Shown piece by piece: positions 44,501 to 54,105 of a stretch of 64,000 bases of DNA; the stretch's first letter is position 1; each line of letters opens with the position of its first letter. Made by a program: the position numbers and the translations under genes. The notes below the pieces were generated by a model, which worked only from the letters and a program-made list of their open reading frames with translations, was not told where the DNA came from and did no database searches. The DNA comes from Actinernus sp. WN-2022 (Eukaryota; Cnidaria; Anthozoa; Actiniaria; Actinernidae), in assembly GCA_030867875.1 (NCBI GenBank), contig JAOWCC010001501.1:15095524-15159523 (forward strand). The letters are read 5' to 3'.

Positions 44501-45524
44501 TGTTATTTTATTATAACAATGTTTCCTGGATTCATCCTATGTTGAGGGCCACAAGTTTGTAAGCTTTGCTTTTGGGTGTTACCCTCTTTAAATAAAGAAT
44601 ATTATTACGTATATGCTATTATAATATCAGGCGCTTATTTGCCTTTAAGCCAGCAAGCCCGGGTTTAAAATATTTACTTTGTCTCAATTTCGGGCTTAAA
44701 GATCAGAAATGCATGGGAATCCCCCTGATTATTATCATTGTAGTAATTAGAATGTTCTAAGTATAGTGTTATCAGATCTCTCTACAAGATCCAACATACC
44801 ACCAACAGAATTGCCGTATACGGTTGTTGCTATTTTTATTATTCGTTATCATTATGGTATTAATAGTTTTTGTCTTTGGATTGTCAAAGTGAATTGTGAA
44901 GCATCCATAAATTAAAAGTGTTTTTAGCTGTTTTAAGCTTAAGTCGAAATACTCTGCCATATATAGTGTAAGGTAGGGAGCACGCATTATATCTGTGAAA
45001 CATAACGAAAAAGTATTTAGTAATTGCTTTTATGCACTAGTCAATTGAAACTCCGACACCCAGGACATAGCAGGTAATGTAACATTTATACAGTGTTACA
45101 TTTTCACCTTTTCCCCGCCCATCGGGGATAGTTGGCTGTTACAATACCCACCCCTATGGCCCCGGCATGTGCTTCAGAATTTTCAATTGGAATCCAGGGG
45201 AGGGGTTTCGGGGGTTGCAACACCCACTTGATTCCTGTAAATCACTGTAAATTCATTTTTTAAATCTCTAGATTTAAAAAAATCCTTTTGCAAACCCCCC
45301 TTTCACGAAATCCTGGATCCGCCCCTGTATATTTTCTATTACTATACATGCTTTCCACACTTTTACAGTCTCCACCATTGTCTTGTTTATCAGAAACCGT
45401 TGTCTGTCAACAAAAAATGGCAACAATGCGACAAAGGAATATAAAGGAAATGTCATGCAGCTGCGTTTAAATATATTTAAGTAATGATCTGTGTAAAAAG
45501 TACGACAAAAACCATTATGTGGCA

Positions 45525-45810
45525 TTGAGGCTCCCTCACATGGGATTTGTCTGTATTTTAGACTACGAAAACACCGGGTGATAATTATGATTATTCTGAA
45601 ATAAAAGTAGTATGAAGTCTTAGTTTCATTCCATTTTTATGAACAAATTATCTTCCAACCAATAGGAACAGCCAAAAACAATCAGCTACGAAACAGGCAC
45701 GATTGATAAGGTTCCGAACATACGATTTGCTTTACAAACGACATTTGGAACCGCAGTGCAAATCGTAGTTTTAATAGTTCGAAAAATTGGAGGAAATTAA
45801 ACGTCTTCCT
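45525..45810 (-). repeat. Dispersed repeat, inverted partner of 14650-14920
   Basis: It reads as the reverse complement of 14650-14920 with moderate divergence (CATTGAGGCTCCCTCACATG at one end, TTGGAGGAAATTA-type sequence at the other). Probably a non-coding transposable element family. Confidence 0.6.
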
Positions 45811-46325
45811 AACCTTTAAGGTGATTTTCATGTTTCAACCAATCAGATCAAGAATTTTCACAATACAAAATTAACACCTTGCCCTGATGTGAATGCCGTT
45901 CGGTGTCGTACTTGTTACACAAATCATTACTTAATCTGATATTTTGCCATGACGTGCAAATATGCGTAACAAAGAGTGTGTAATAATAAACATTTCCTGA
46001 TCTACTACTCGTATAAACACTGCCTCTGATGGAAACACCCAGGACTTGTTTAAATTAACTACGATTTTTGCGTGTCCCTAGCTTCCGCCATGTTTGATAC
46101 ACGTTGTTGATGCTCGGGCCCAGTCCCACTCTGTCGTGGCTGGCGTTACAACCCGTTACTTTCCCCATTACACCGGCAAAATGCAGCATTAAATGTGCGT
46201 TATTCCACGGCCATGTCCCCATTAATCTTTATTAAGGGATACATAAAAAAGAGATGCAATTAGTAAATTATGGTACGCATCTGAAGCAGGTAAGACACGA
46301 AAGCGTGCGGCATGTTTTCATTATG

Positions 46326-46702
46326 CACCTATCAGCGGCTTCCCAGAGGGGTCGACCCCCGGGCTAACCACGGAGATATGTGGGGGAATACAGGAGGATT
46401 GAATGCAAACATGCCACTGGGGTCGGAGAAATGATCGACTTTGTTTTAGGGTTGGAAAACTGGGGTGGGGGGATTTGTTCAAATTGCTACTAACTGATAA
46501 AGATACTATAGTCAGTTCAGCTCCATCGATCTCATTTCGTGCAATATGATGGGGGATTGTAGGTTGTGGAAGACCTAACCAGGGGACTTTGAAAGGGACG
46601 ATTTCCCTACCCCTGGGGAAAATCGTCAAGTTTGTTTCTGTCTTTTTACAATCCCCCTGGTCAGCCCGGGGGTCGACCCATCGGGGAAGCCGCTGATAGG
46701 TG
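46326..46702. mobile_element. MITE with CACCTATCAGCGGCTTCCC ends and 7-bp target duplication
   Basis: 377 bp. Left CACCTATCAGCGGCTTCCC equals the right end read inward; both continue to GGGTCGACCCCCGGGCT. CATTATG flanks both sides (46319-46325 and 46703-46709). No ORF. Confidence 0.82.
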
Positions 46703-46736
46703 CATTATGCTTGAATTCGTAGTTTATTAGTTGTGA

Positions 46737-46795
46737 CACAGGCTTCCCAGACTCGACGTATATTTCCCGCTTATTAGTCTGTTGGGTTACCTGTG
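46737..46795. repeat. 59-bp inverted-repeat unit with CACAGG termini
   Basis: CACAGGCTTCCCAGAC and, inverted, CACAGGTAACCCAACAGAC bound a 59-bp unit. Another instance of the CACAGGnnnCCC terminal motif seen elsewhere in the window. Confidence 0.4.
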
Positions 46796-47585
46796 GTTTA
46801 TCGATTAGTTTCATAACGATCTCAGAAGAGTATATATAATTGCTTCGTGTGAATTCTCTTTTCCGATTCCTACGAAATGAATCTTCAATAATAAAAGATT
46901 GATACTTAATGAAGTTTTGTGAGTGGTTTTTTGGCGATTTGGAGCCTTCTAAAGCAATTTATTAGGATTCGAAATTTTGACCGTTGGCTGCGGCTCTAAA
47001 AAATTCAACAAGGTAGGCCTCGACCTCGCCAAAGCACAGACTTACCTCAAAGATCAACCCAAAATCGGCACTTTTCTTCCTCGCTCGCTATTCAGCTTCC
47101 GGCACAGGAGGGAATAGTTATTAAGCAACACCTGACCAGAGATTTAGGAAAATCCATCAAATTTATCATCGCCAAACGTCCTCCTCAAGACCCAAAAAGC
47201 TCGACCTTCCAATGATCTGTAAGAACCAGACTAACCGGAGTATCAGTATCAGGCCCTTTTTTTTTGGGGGGGGGGAGTGGAGGAGGGGAGGGAGAATGGG
47301 GAGAGGGGAGGAGGCCTGACACAAATCTGACTCGTGTTCAACATCCAGAATCTGGATGTAGCGCTGATTGGATAAAAAACAAGACTCAAAACCGGATGTG
47401 AAAATGTCAGGTCCGCGCGAGCTTACCTTATTATAGGAAATTAACAATGCACTTTATTAACGCGATTTTACAAAATTCGCGTTAATTTAATGTATCTTAA
47501 TTAATGTCGATGTAAATTTAATGCACGCTATTTTACAACATTGTTATTTTAAAGCACCTTTATTTCATTACAAAACCTTATTAGT

Positions 47586-48152
47586 TCATGACTCCTCTAT
47601 TGGCTCTTCAGAGTCACTATCTGACAGGACGTCTTCGTTTAAAATCGAGTTCAAAATGTCTTTTGATTGATCTTGATACTCCTCTGTCTCCCCGAGAGGA
47701 TAGCTCACTTCTTCTGTTTTCCTCTTTAAAATTTCCAATGCCCGTTCGTCCTCCCAATGCACGGTTACTTCTACTGGTATTTCTAAGCCGCCTTGAACCA
47801 GTGGAGACCGTTTGTATTTTATAGATTTCACCTCCCCCATTACGTTAGCTCCTCTCTTCAATGAAAACCAGATATATCGGCTCAGTTCTATGGGTATATG
47901 CCCAACAGTGGCGGGAAAAAACGTTCCTGGCAGAAAAAATGTATGTCCAGCAACTGCAAACCGGTCGTGTTTGTTATCTTTTTCTTGCTTAAACGTGATT
48001 TCTTGCTTCATGAAAGGCTTCCAGGTTGAACGATACACATGGTAACCTCTTAAACCTGTGACGAATTTTAAAGTAGAAGATTCGTACGCCATAATTGTGC
48101 TTTCTATGCAAATAAACACAGACGCCTTTTGAGCCAGCCACGCAGTACGCAT
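47586..48152 (-). CDS. HIRAN-like domain protein carried by the pogo-like element
   Basis: An intact ORF of up to 188 codons; a likelier start is the internal ATG near 48089 (MAYESSTLKF). Residues from TGLRGYHVYRSTWKPFMKQE through EKDNKHDRFAVAG, TVGHIPIELSRYIWFSLKRG and VMGEVKSIKYKR follow the HIRAN pattern: a beta-rich fold with a conserved N-x-[HY]-D-x-x-A segment and a later VGHIP-like strand. In SWI/SNF-type proteins the HIRAN domain binds DNA ends or damaged DNA. The C-terminus is acidic (DVLSDSDSEEPIEES). It is divergent from the transposase across 187 bp and inside the same terminal repeats, so a role in transposition or host targeting is possible but unproven. Confidence 0.65.
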   Translation of the reverse strand: MRTAWLAQKASVFICIESTIMAYESSTLKFVTGLRGYHVYRSTWKPFMKQEITFKQEKDNKHDRFAVAGHTFFLPGTFFPATVGHIPIELSRYIWFSLKRGANVMGEVKSIKYKRSPLVQGGLEIPVEVTVHWEDERALEILKRKTEEVSYPLGETEEYQDQSKDILNSILNEDVLSDSDSEEPIEES

Positions 48153-48339
48153 TTATTTACGGCGAGTGTACTACTGAGGAAACACTCTTGCTTCGAAGAC
48201 GGGAACCCACTTCAGTGCAAGATGCAATTTGATTGGTGGATTTCGATCCGACTGGTGATTTTCGATCCGCCTCCTAAAGATATATGGAGTCTACTTTGCT
48301 TCGCACGACAAAAAAACACCTGAGATATCTAAAAACAAC
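48153..48339. promoter_or_regulatory. Divergent promoter region of the pogo-like element
   Basis: 187 bp between the two start codons of the element's genes. It contains tandem GGTGGATTTCGATCCGACTG / GGTGATTTTCGATCCGCC-like repeats near 48235-48270, possible control sites. No TATA box is clear. Confidence 0.4.
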
Positions 48340-49803
48340 ATGTCAATATTATCGTACTTCTCGAGAGAAGGAAGTTCACAACCTCAAGTTGTCATTCTTC
48401 CTCCCAGAGTGGAATCTGGAGTTTTGGACGCAGAATACAACTGCATAGCCAAAGAATTGGAGTCCTCTGCACAAGTCAAACGGAAAAGAAAGACGTACCG
48501 CGAAGACGAGAAGTTGAAGATTGCAAAATATGCCAACACTCATGGTTTCGTAAGCACCATAAGGCATTTTAAACAAGACTATCCAGACTTAAAGGAAAGC
48601 ACTGTACGCCCTTGGGTTGCAAAGTACCGATCTGAAGTAAAAAAGACAAGTGGATGTGTTCAAATATCCGAAAGACGAGGGAGGCCTTTACTTCTGCCTG
48701 AAGAGCTGGATACAAAACTCCGCAAGTTCATCACAAGTACAAGGACTGCAGGAGGAACTATCAACAAACATGTTATTTATGGCATTTTGATGGAGCTCAT
48801 AAAAAGTGATCTCGGCCGCTTTGGGCGCTATTTGGATTTTGCCATCACTAATGGCTGGCTGCAATCTCTTTACAGACGGATGGGCTTTACTAGAAGGATA
48901 GTGACAACATCAAGGCCTGCAATCACCAAAGCTGCATGGCTTGAAGTTAAGTCAAAGTTTTTGCACGATATAGCGTCTTCTGTAGTTGAAAATGAGATCC
49001 CCGATGAACTCGTGATAAACGTTGACCAAACCCCGTCAAAGTTCGTTCCGACAGATAACGTCACAATGGCAGAGAAGAGTTCAAAGCACGTAGCCAGGAA
49101 AGGGAGTATCGACAGACGTGGAATTACAGTTACTTTGTCAGAAACACTCAGCGGACATGTATTGCCTTTTCAACTCATCTATACACATGCAGGGAAGACA
49201 AGCCGGTCACTTCCACATGTTGAATTTCCCGAGGGGTTTTTATTGAGCTATAACGAAAAACACTGGAGTAATGAAACTGAGACATTGTCCCTGGTAAATA
49301 ACGTGATAAACCCATACATAACCAAGACCAAGAAGGAGTTAGGCCTCCCTGATACTCAGAAGGCATTACTGGTATGGGATGCGTTTACTGCACAGAGCAC
49401 AGATAAGGTTATGCGCTTATTGACACGGCTCAACATCAAGGTTGTACCCGTACCGAAAAATATGACGCATCTGCTACAGCCGTTGGACCTCACAACTAAC
49501 GCGTCTGTGAAGAAAATGGAGAAACGTGGGTTCAGTGATTATTTCACGTCCACAATTACGAAAGTGTTGGAGAAGGAGCCGAACAGAGATGTCGCTACAA
49601 TCGAGGTAGACTTGAAACTCTCAACGCTGAAAGTGAAACCAATCCACGCCATAGTACTAATGGACATTTACGATTTCCTACGAAGCGAAAAAGGAAAGAA
49701 AGTTGTCCTGAACGGGTGGAAAGCCGCCGGGATCACCGAGGCATTAGAACATTCCAGAATGCAAGGGCACGTTTCCTCACTAGATCCATTTGAGCAATCC
49801 TAA
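48340..49803 (+). CDS. pogo-like (DDE_1 family) transposase, intact
   Basis: 487 residues. The N-terminus (about 50-115) holds a Lys/Arg patch and a helix-turn-helix-like segment (EDEKLKIAKYANTHGFVSTIRHF...STVRPWVAKYRSE), followed by a second, CENP-B-like DNA-binding region to about 190. The catalytic core has the three acidic residues: D229 in INVDQTPSKF, D347 in LLVWDAFTAQ and D383 in THLLQPLDLTTN, with 35 residues between the last two. This is the DDD pattern of pogo/Tigger enzymes. No stops or frameshifts. It would cut and paste the 47426-51979 element; the foldback insertion lies downstream of the stop, so the gene is undamaged. Confidence 0.85.
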   Translation: MSILSYFSREGSSQPQVVILPPRVESGVLDAEYNCIAKELESSAQVKRKRKTYREDEKLKIAKYANTHGFVSTIRHFKQDYPDLKESTVRPWVAKYRSEVKKTSGCVQISERRGRPLLLPEELDTKLRKFITSTRTAGGTINKHVIYGILMELIKSDLGRFGRYLDFAITNGWLQSLYRRMGFTRRIVTTSRPAITKAAWLEVKSKFLHDIASSVVENEIPDELVINVDQTPSKFVPTDNVTMAEKSSKHVARKGSIDRRGITVTLSETLSGHVLPFQLIYTHAGKTSRSLPHVEFPEGFLLSYNEKHWSNETETLSLVNNVINPYITKTKKELGLPDTQKALLVWDAFTAQSTDKVMRLLTRLNIKVVPVPKNMTHLLQPLDLTTNASVKKMEKRGFSDYFTSTITKVLEKEPNRDVATIEVDLKLSTLKVKPIHAIVLMDIYDFLRSEKGKKVVLNGWKAAGITEALEHSRMQGHVSSLDPFEQS

Positions 49804-49927
49804 AAGCTAACTACCTGTACTGTAAATGCTTCTTTTTCTCCATGAGACATATGTATGTTGAGATTTTGTAAGTGCAGCAAATTTGTGTTACTGCAACAAA
49901 CTGCGGTTTGGTTTCCGTCAATCAAAC

Positions 49928-51618
49928 CACAGGTACCCCAGGCTCATTATGCGTAAAACCGTTATTTCCCGGATATTTGAAATTACAGTAAATGTATGGA
50001 GTTTTAGTTCGAACGCCCGTTTGCTCTAAAATAAAATTCAGTAAATCGTCAAACTAGTCTTACCTGTCTCTTGTGTGTTCCTTTCAGTTTCTGTGAAGTT
50101 TCAAGCCATTCCGTTCAATTTTGAGGAAGTTACAGCAATTTTTCTTCCCTTAGTGTAATTATTGGGAAGGTAGCAAACTCGAGGCCGTTCAGCCGCCGAT
50201 CAGATGCAGAAAATCGCCCCGAATTCCCACAAAAATGCCCTACATCGCCAAAATTCCTTCAAATAACGGTTGCCCAAACACAGGTCCTTCACCACACTCA
50301 GCTTCACTTTCACTGGTTTACTTTAACGGCAGAAAAGTGCCACGTAGTTTGCAGTTTTCGACTTTCGCGGATGTTCATCTCCATCTGACCTGCAACGAGG
50401 TGACAAACAGTAGACCGTCCCTACCCAGTGAATTTGACACTCCGTTGTGCCATTGTTTCATCTACCAATCGGAATCGATATAAAAAAACGGTTTGTTACC
50501 CAAAAGTTCACGGGCTCAGACCTAATACATATATACCTTATTTTGAAAATGTTGTTTCAACGAACGGTTCTATGGTGTAGTGGTTTACATTTTGGGCTTT
50601 TGATCCAACGACCGGAGTTCGAGTCTACGCCGGGCACTAAAATATTTTTTTTTTTACTTCTTTTTCTCCTTTCTCAGTTTTATTCTTATCCTTTTCCTCT
50701 ATTTTAAGCTATTAGAGGCGCCTTCTACGCTAAAATAAATAAAACATTGTTGTGTATTGGCTCTCAACCCAACAATTGGCTCTCATCCCAACACGGTCAC
50801 GACCTCGATTTTATAGTAGCGTAGAAGGCGCCTCTAATAGCTTAAAATAGAGGAAAAGGATAAGAATAAAACTGAGAAAGGAGAAAAAGAAGTAAAAAAA
50901 AATATATTTTAGTGCCCGGCGTAGACTCGACCGGTCGTTGGATCAAAAGCCCAAAATGTAAACCACTACACCATAGAACCGTTCGTTGAAACAACACTTT
51001 CAAAATAAGGTATATATGTATTAGGTCTGAGCCCGTGGACTTTTGGGTAACAAACCGTTTTTTTATATCGATTCCGATTGGTAGATGAAACAATGGCACA
51101 ACGGAGTGTCAAATTCACTGGGTAGGGACGGTCTACTGTTTGTCACCTCGTTGCAGGTCAGATGGAGATGAACATCCGCGAAAGTCGAAAACTGCAAACT
51201 ACGTGGCACTTTTCTGCCGTTAAAGTAAACCAGTGAAAGTGAAGCTGAGTGTGGTGAAGGACCTGTGTTTGGGCAACCGTTATTTGAAGGAATTTTGGCG
51301 ATGTAGGGGATTTTTGTGGGAATTCGAGGCGATTTTCTGCATCTGATCGGCGGCTGAACGGCCTCGAGTTTGCTACCTTCCCAATAATTACACTAAGGGA
51401 AGAAAAATTGCTGTAACTTCCTCAAAATTGAACGGAATGGCTTGAAACTTCACAGAAACTGAAAGGAACACACAAGAGACAGGTAAGACTAGTTTGACGA
51501 TTTACTGAATTTTATTTTAGAGCAAACGGGCGTTCGAACTAAAACTCCATACATTTACTGTAATTTCAAATATCCGGGAAATAACGGTTTTACGCATAAT
51601 GAGCCTGGGGTACCTGTG
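49928..51618. mobile_element. 1.69-kb near-perfect palindromic (foldback) element
   Basis: Left arm 49928-50732 and right arm 50817-51618 are reverse complements with only a few differences, including a 3-bp indel in a GACCGGAGTTCGAG segment; the loop is 84 bp. The ends are CACAGGTACCCCAGGC. ATCAAAC (7 bp) flanks both sides (49921-49927 and 51619-51625). Each arm contains a tRNA-like segment (TGGTGTAGTGG A box, AGTTCGAGTC B box). It is inserted inside the pogo-like element. Twin open frames at 50447-50707 and 50842-51099 encode the same peptide because of the palindrome. Confidence 0.88.
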
Positions 51619-52029
51619 ATCAAACGAGTGAGCAGCTCTTGGTGATTTCACCGTGAGGCTTTGAAAGATCTTTTGAATTGATAGGGTCTAGTTAGGCTTC
51701 AAACCCAAATTTTCGGCTTTAAAAAAAACTTAGAAACATCCGTGCACTTGTCTTGGAAGGTTTTATTGACGGAAGCCAAAACGCAGTTTGGCGTTCAGAA
51801 ATGTAAAGTGCGAGTTTGCAGAATTATGAAAATCGCAGTAAATAAAGCAAGATGCTTATCGAAAAATTCGCGTTAATTTAATGCATGTAAACCTAACTTT
51901 TGAAAAATTCGCGTTAATTTAGTGTAACGTAAATTTTCTTCGCGTTGTCAACGTGCATTGTTAATTTCCTATAATAAGGTAGCCTGATACTATTTTTTTT
52001 CTCGTGTATTGCTCCAGGTCGTTGTGAGC

Positions 52030-52450
52030 CTTACTTATCTGGTTGATCTGACTGATCGTTCTTTAGAAGTTGGAAGTTTGTGTTTATGTCATCATCCATT
52101 CGCTCTTTCTCTTTTCTGATTTCATTGGCAATATGGGTTTTCATGTTTTCGGTTAGGCTCAGTGTTATCATCATCTTGATCTTATTTTCGATGCGGTTTT
52201 CCAAGGCTGTAACCTTCTGCTCTAACATTTCATGTTTCATCTGGATGTCGGCTAGCTTTCAGCTCGGTTACAATGTTAAATACGTCCCTGAGTGTTATTT
52301 CCTTGTCGTAATCAATTTCTTGGTCTGTAGGTTTCTTCTTTTTGGTCTTATTTGTCTTGTTCAGGTTGGTTGGGTTGGGGCTTTCGGGATATAGTCTTTC
52401 GTTTTTAGGGGGAGCCGCTTACGCGGAGGCGTGCTGACGGCAGCCATATT
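52030..52450 (-). pseudogene. Decayed coiled-coil ORF, LINE ORF1-like
   Basis: On the minus strand, from ATG at about 52450: MAAVSTPPRKRLP, then after a frameshift a Pro/Lys-rich stretch (NLNKTNKTKKKKPTDQE), then after another a coiled coil (EQKVTALENRIENKIKMMIT...HIANEIRKEKERMDDD). A short basic N-terminus followed by a coiled coil resembles LINE ORF1 proteins. At least two frameshifts break it. The family guess is weak. Confidence 0.4.
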
Positions 52451-52717
52451 CATAAAAATAGAAGATATGTGTGGGGTTTTATAAATCCTTTCAAATTGCC
52501 GTACAATGGAAGACAATGTACAAATAAACGTACCTTTTCGCTCCCAAATTGTTTCCTTTGTGTTGTTTCTTGTCTTGAAACCATTTTAGGCTGTTTTGGG
52601 GAGTTTTTCAATATGGAAGCGAAAAGGTACGTTTATTTGTACATTGTCCTCGATTGTACGGCAATTTGGAAGTATTTATAAAACCCCATGTACTTATCTT
52701 CTATTTTTATGCACAAA
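52450..52717. repeat. Foldback repeat with arms of about 100 bp
   Basis: CATAAAAATAGAAGATA...GCCGTACAATGGAAGACAATG...AAGGTACGTTTATT-type arms: left 52450-52552, right 52616-52717, with a 63-bp centre. It abuts the decayed ORF1-like relic, whose start codon lies next to the left arm. Confidence 0.8.
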
Positions 52718-53251
52718 CCCATAGATTGGGCTGCCTGTGGTAAAACAAAAGGAACATGAATGATAATCAATTAACTTAAAACGGTGTAAATCAAAATTTA
52801 AATACTGACAATATTTAATATCTTGTATTGAAAACTTTTATTTTTAGTATTAGTATCTAATGTAGTTTTATAAATTCTATGATAAATTTCATTCCAATTC
52901 AAAGATGAAACCGGACATCCTACAATTGATTTTTCCCCTTTTACTCGGCTAAATTTACTTGTGAAGACAGTTTTTTAACTTTTTTAGCAACTAAACTTAA
53001 AGGGGAACTGAGGTCCAAAATGACGTTTTTTTGACAGAAACTACATACAAATTCCTTCATAAAAAAATATGATTTTCATCTGTGCTCTCAACTGTAATGC
53101 TGCATAGTACGCCGCCATCTTGGATTTTTTTGAGTACGCAGGGGGTTGTGACGTCAGAACGTCAAACAATTTCTGACAGTGACAGTCTCCTCGAAGTTGG
53201 AATGAACGTTTTAGTGAATGCGAGGTATTTTTCTTAGAAAATGGAATAGTT

Positions 53252-53584
53252 ATGGTGCACTGCTGTGTGCCAGGATGCACTAACTATTCAGCGAAAACAA
53301 AAAGTGTGAGTTACCACAAGATTCCAACAGATTTACAACAAAAGAAAGCTTGGATTGCTCGCCTGAGGCTGAGGAGGGTTAATTTGCCGCCATTGCAAAA
53401 TAGCTACGTATGTAGCGATCATTTCGAAGAAGATTGCTTTGAAGAGAATCTAAGGCAGCAGTTGACTGGCAAGAAATACAAGAGAAAATTGAAGAGAGAT
53501 GCAGTGCCAAGTCGGTTCAGCTTTTCAACGTCCAGTTGCCTTCCAAGACGACAAGAACTTCAAGCGAAAATCGCACGAAGACTC
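53252..53584 (+). CDS. THAP zinc-finger domain, first exon of the THAP transposon gene
   Basis: 111 codons, intact, ending at a good donor (GTAAGT at 53585). MVHCCVPGCTNYSAKTKS...SYHKIP...WIARLR...YVCSDHFEEDCF is a C2CH THAP domain: C-x-x-x-C near the start, then C-x-x-H in CSDHF. THAP domains bind specific DNA, here probably the transposon ends. A basic tail (KKYKRKLKRDAVPSRF) follows, as in THAP proteins, where a P-S-F motif closes the domain. The downstream exons are damaged, so this is probably not a working gene, though exon 1 itself is whole. Confidence 0.8.
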
Positions 53585-53841
53585 GTAAGTCTACGGTGTA
53601 CATGTGTTTACTACTACTGAGTACTGTACTTAATAGTACTCAATATTTTATACAGACAATTGCAAACCTTTAGTTTAGGACAGTTAATAAAGGGGTCAGT
53701 CGCTCGATTTCTATTGTTTTAGTATTCCATCGTATAAACTTTGTTTAATTCGTCGAGATCATTTCATCGTTATTATTTAGGTTAAACTTCTGCACGCCAC
53801 CAGTCAATAGCGTTGCGCACAGATGACGTCACAAAATGTAG

Positions 53842-54105
53842 ACCCCCCGCCAAGACTCAGACAAATTTACCACTTTCGCGTTAGAACTTACAAGAATTGA
53901 CCAGCACTTCAGTTCGTCGTCTGACTATTCTACCAGAAATGACGGCTTTCCTGCAATATATTTCGAAAGAAAACCTGATGATTGTACTGTCGAACAGCTT
54001 AAACGTTGGCTAAAATACAGAGGATTGAAACAAAGCGACAAACGGCGATCTTATCAAGCGAGTTTCGAGTCTGGGGAGTGGGGGTGCAAAGATGGCGTGA
54101 AATAA
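53842..54105 (+). pseudogene. SAP-like domain fragment
   Basis: An open stretch without a start codon contains DDCTVEQLKRWLKYRGLKQS, the helix-turn-helix pattern of SAP-like DNA-binding motifs, and then runs to a TAA. Similar segments accompany THAP transposases in other animals, as I recall. It may be an exon of the THAP element. A partly inverted copy of nearby sequence (GTATGGGAATCCGATGCC) lies at 54255-54275. Confidence 0.45.

Larger units (their letters stand above)
43836..46318. other. Intergenic stretch, no gene recognised
   Basis: No convincing exon. It contains a hairpin (44387-44500), a fragment ending CTGGATCCGCCCCTG near 45327, which looks like one end of a common invertebrate MITE, and the inverted dispersed repeat at 45525-45810. 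Confidence 0.55.
47426..51979 (+). mobile_element. pogo-like DNA transposon with HIRAN-like accessory gene
   Basis: 4554 bp including a 1.69-kb nested insertion. The ends are inverted repeats: CCTTATTATAGGAAATTAAC on the left and the same read inward from 51979, continuing to AATGCAC. TA flanks both sides (47424-47425 and 51980-51981), as expected for the Tc1/mariner/pogo class. Subterminal AATTCGCGTTAATTTA repeats lie near both ends. Inside are two divergent intact ORFs: a HIRAN-like gene (47586-48152, minus) and a pogo-like transposase (48340-49803, plus). Confidence 0.88.

Noticed and set aside
50575..50645. A tRNA-Gln/Lys gene in the palindrome arm
   Set aside because: The D-arm and T-arm look right, but the acceptor stem does not pair and the T-stem is mismatched; the other arm carries a 3-bp deletion.
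50447..51099. Two small genes on opposite strands encoding nearly identical 85-86-residue peptides
   Set aside because: They are mirror readings of the two arms of one palindrome and include the tRNA-like segment; no start context or domain.
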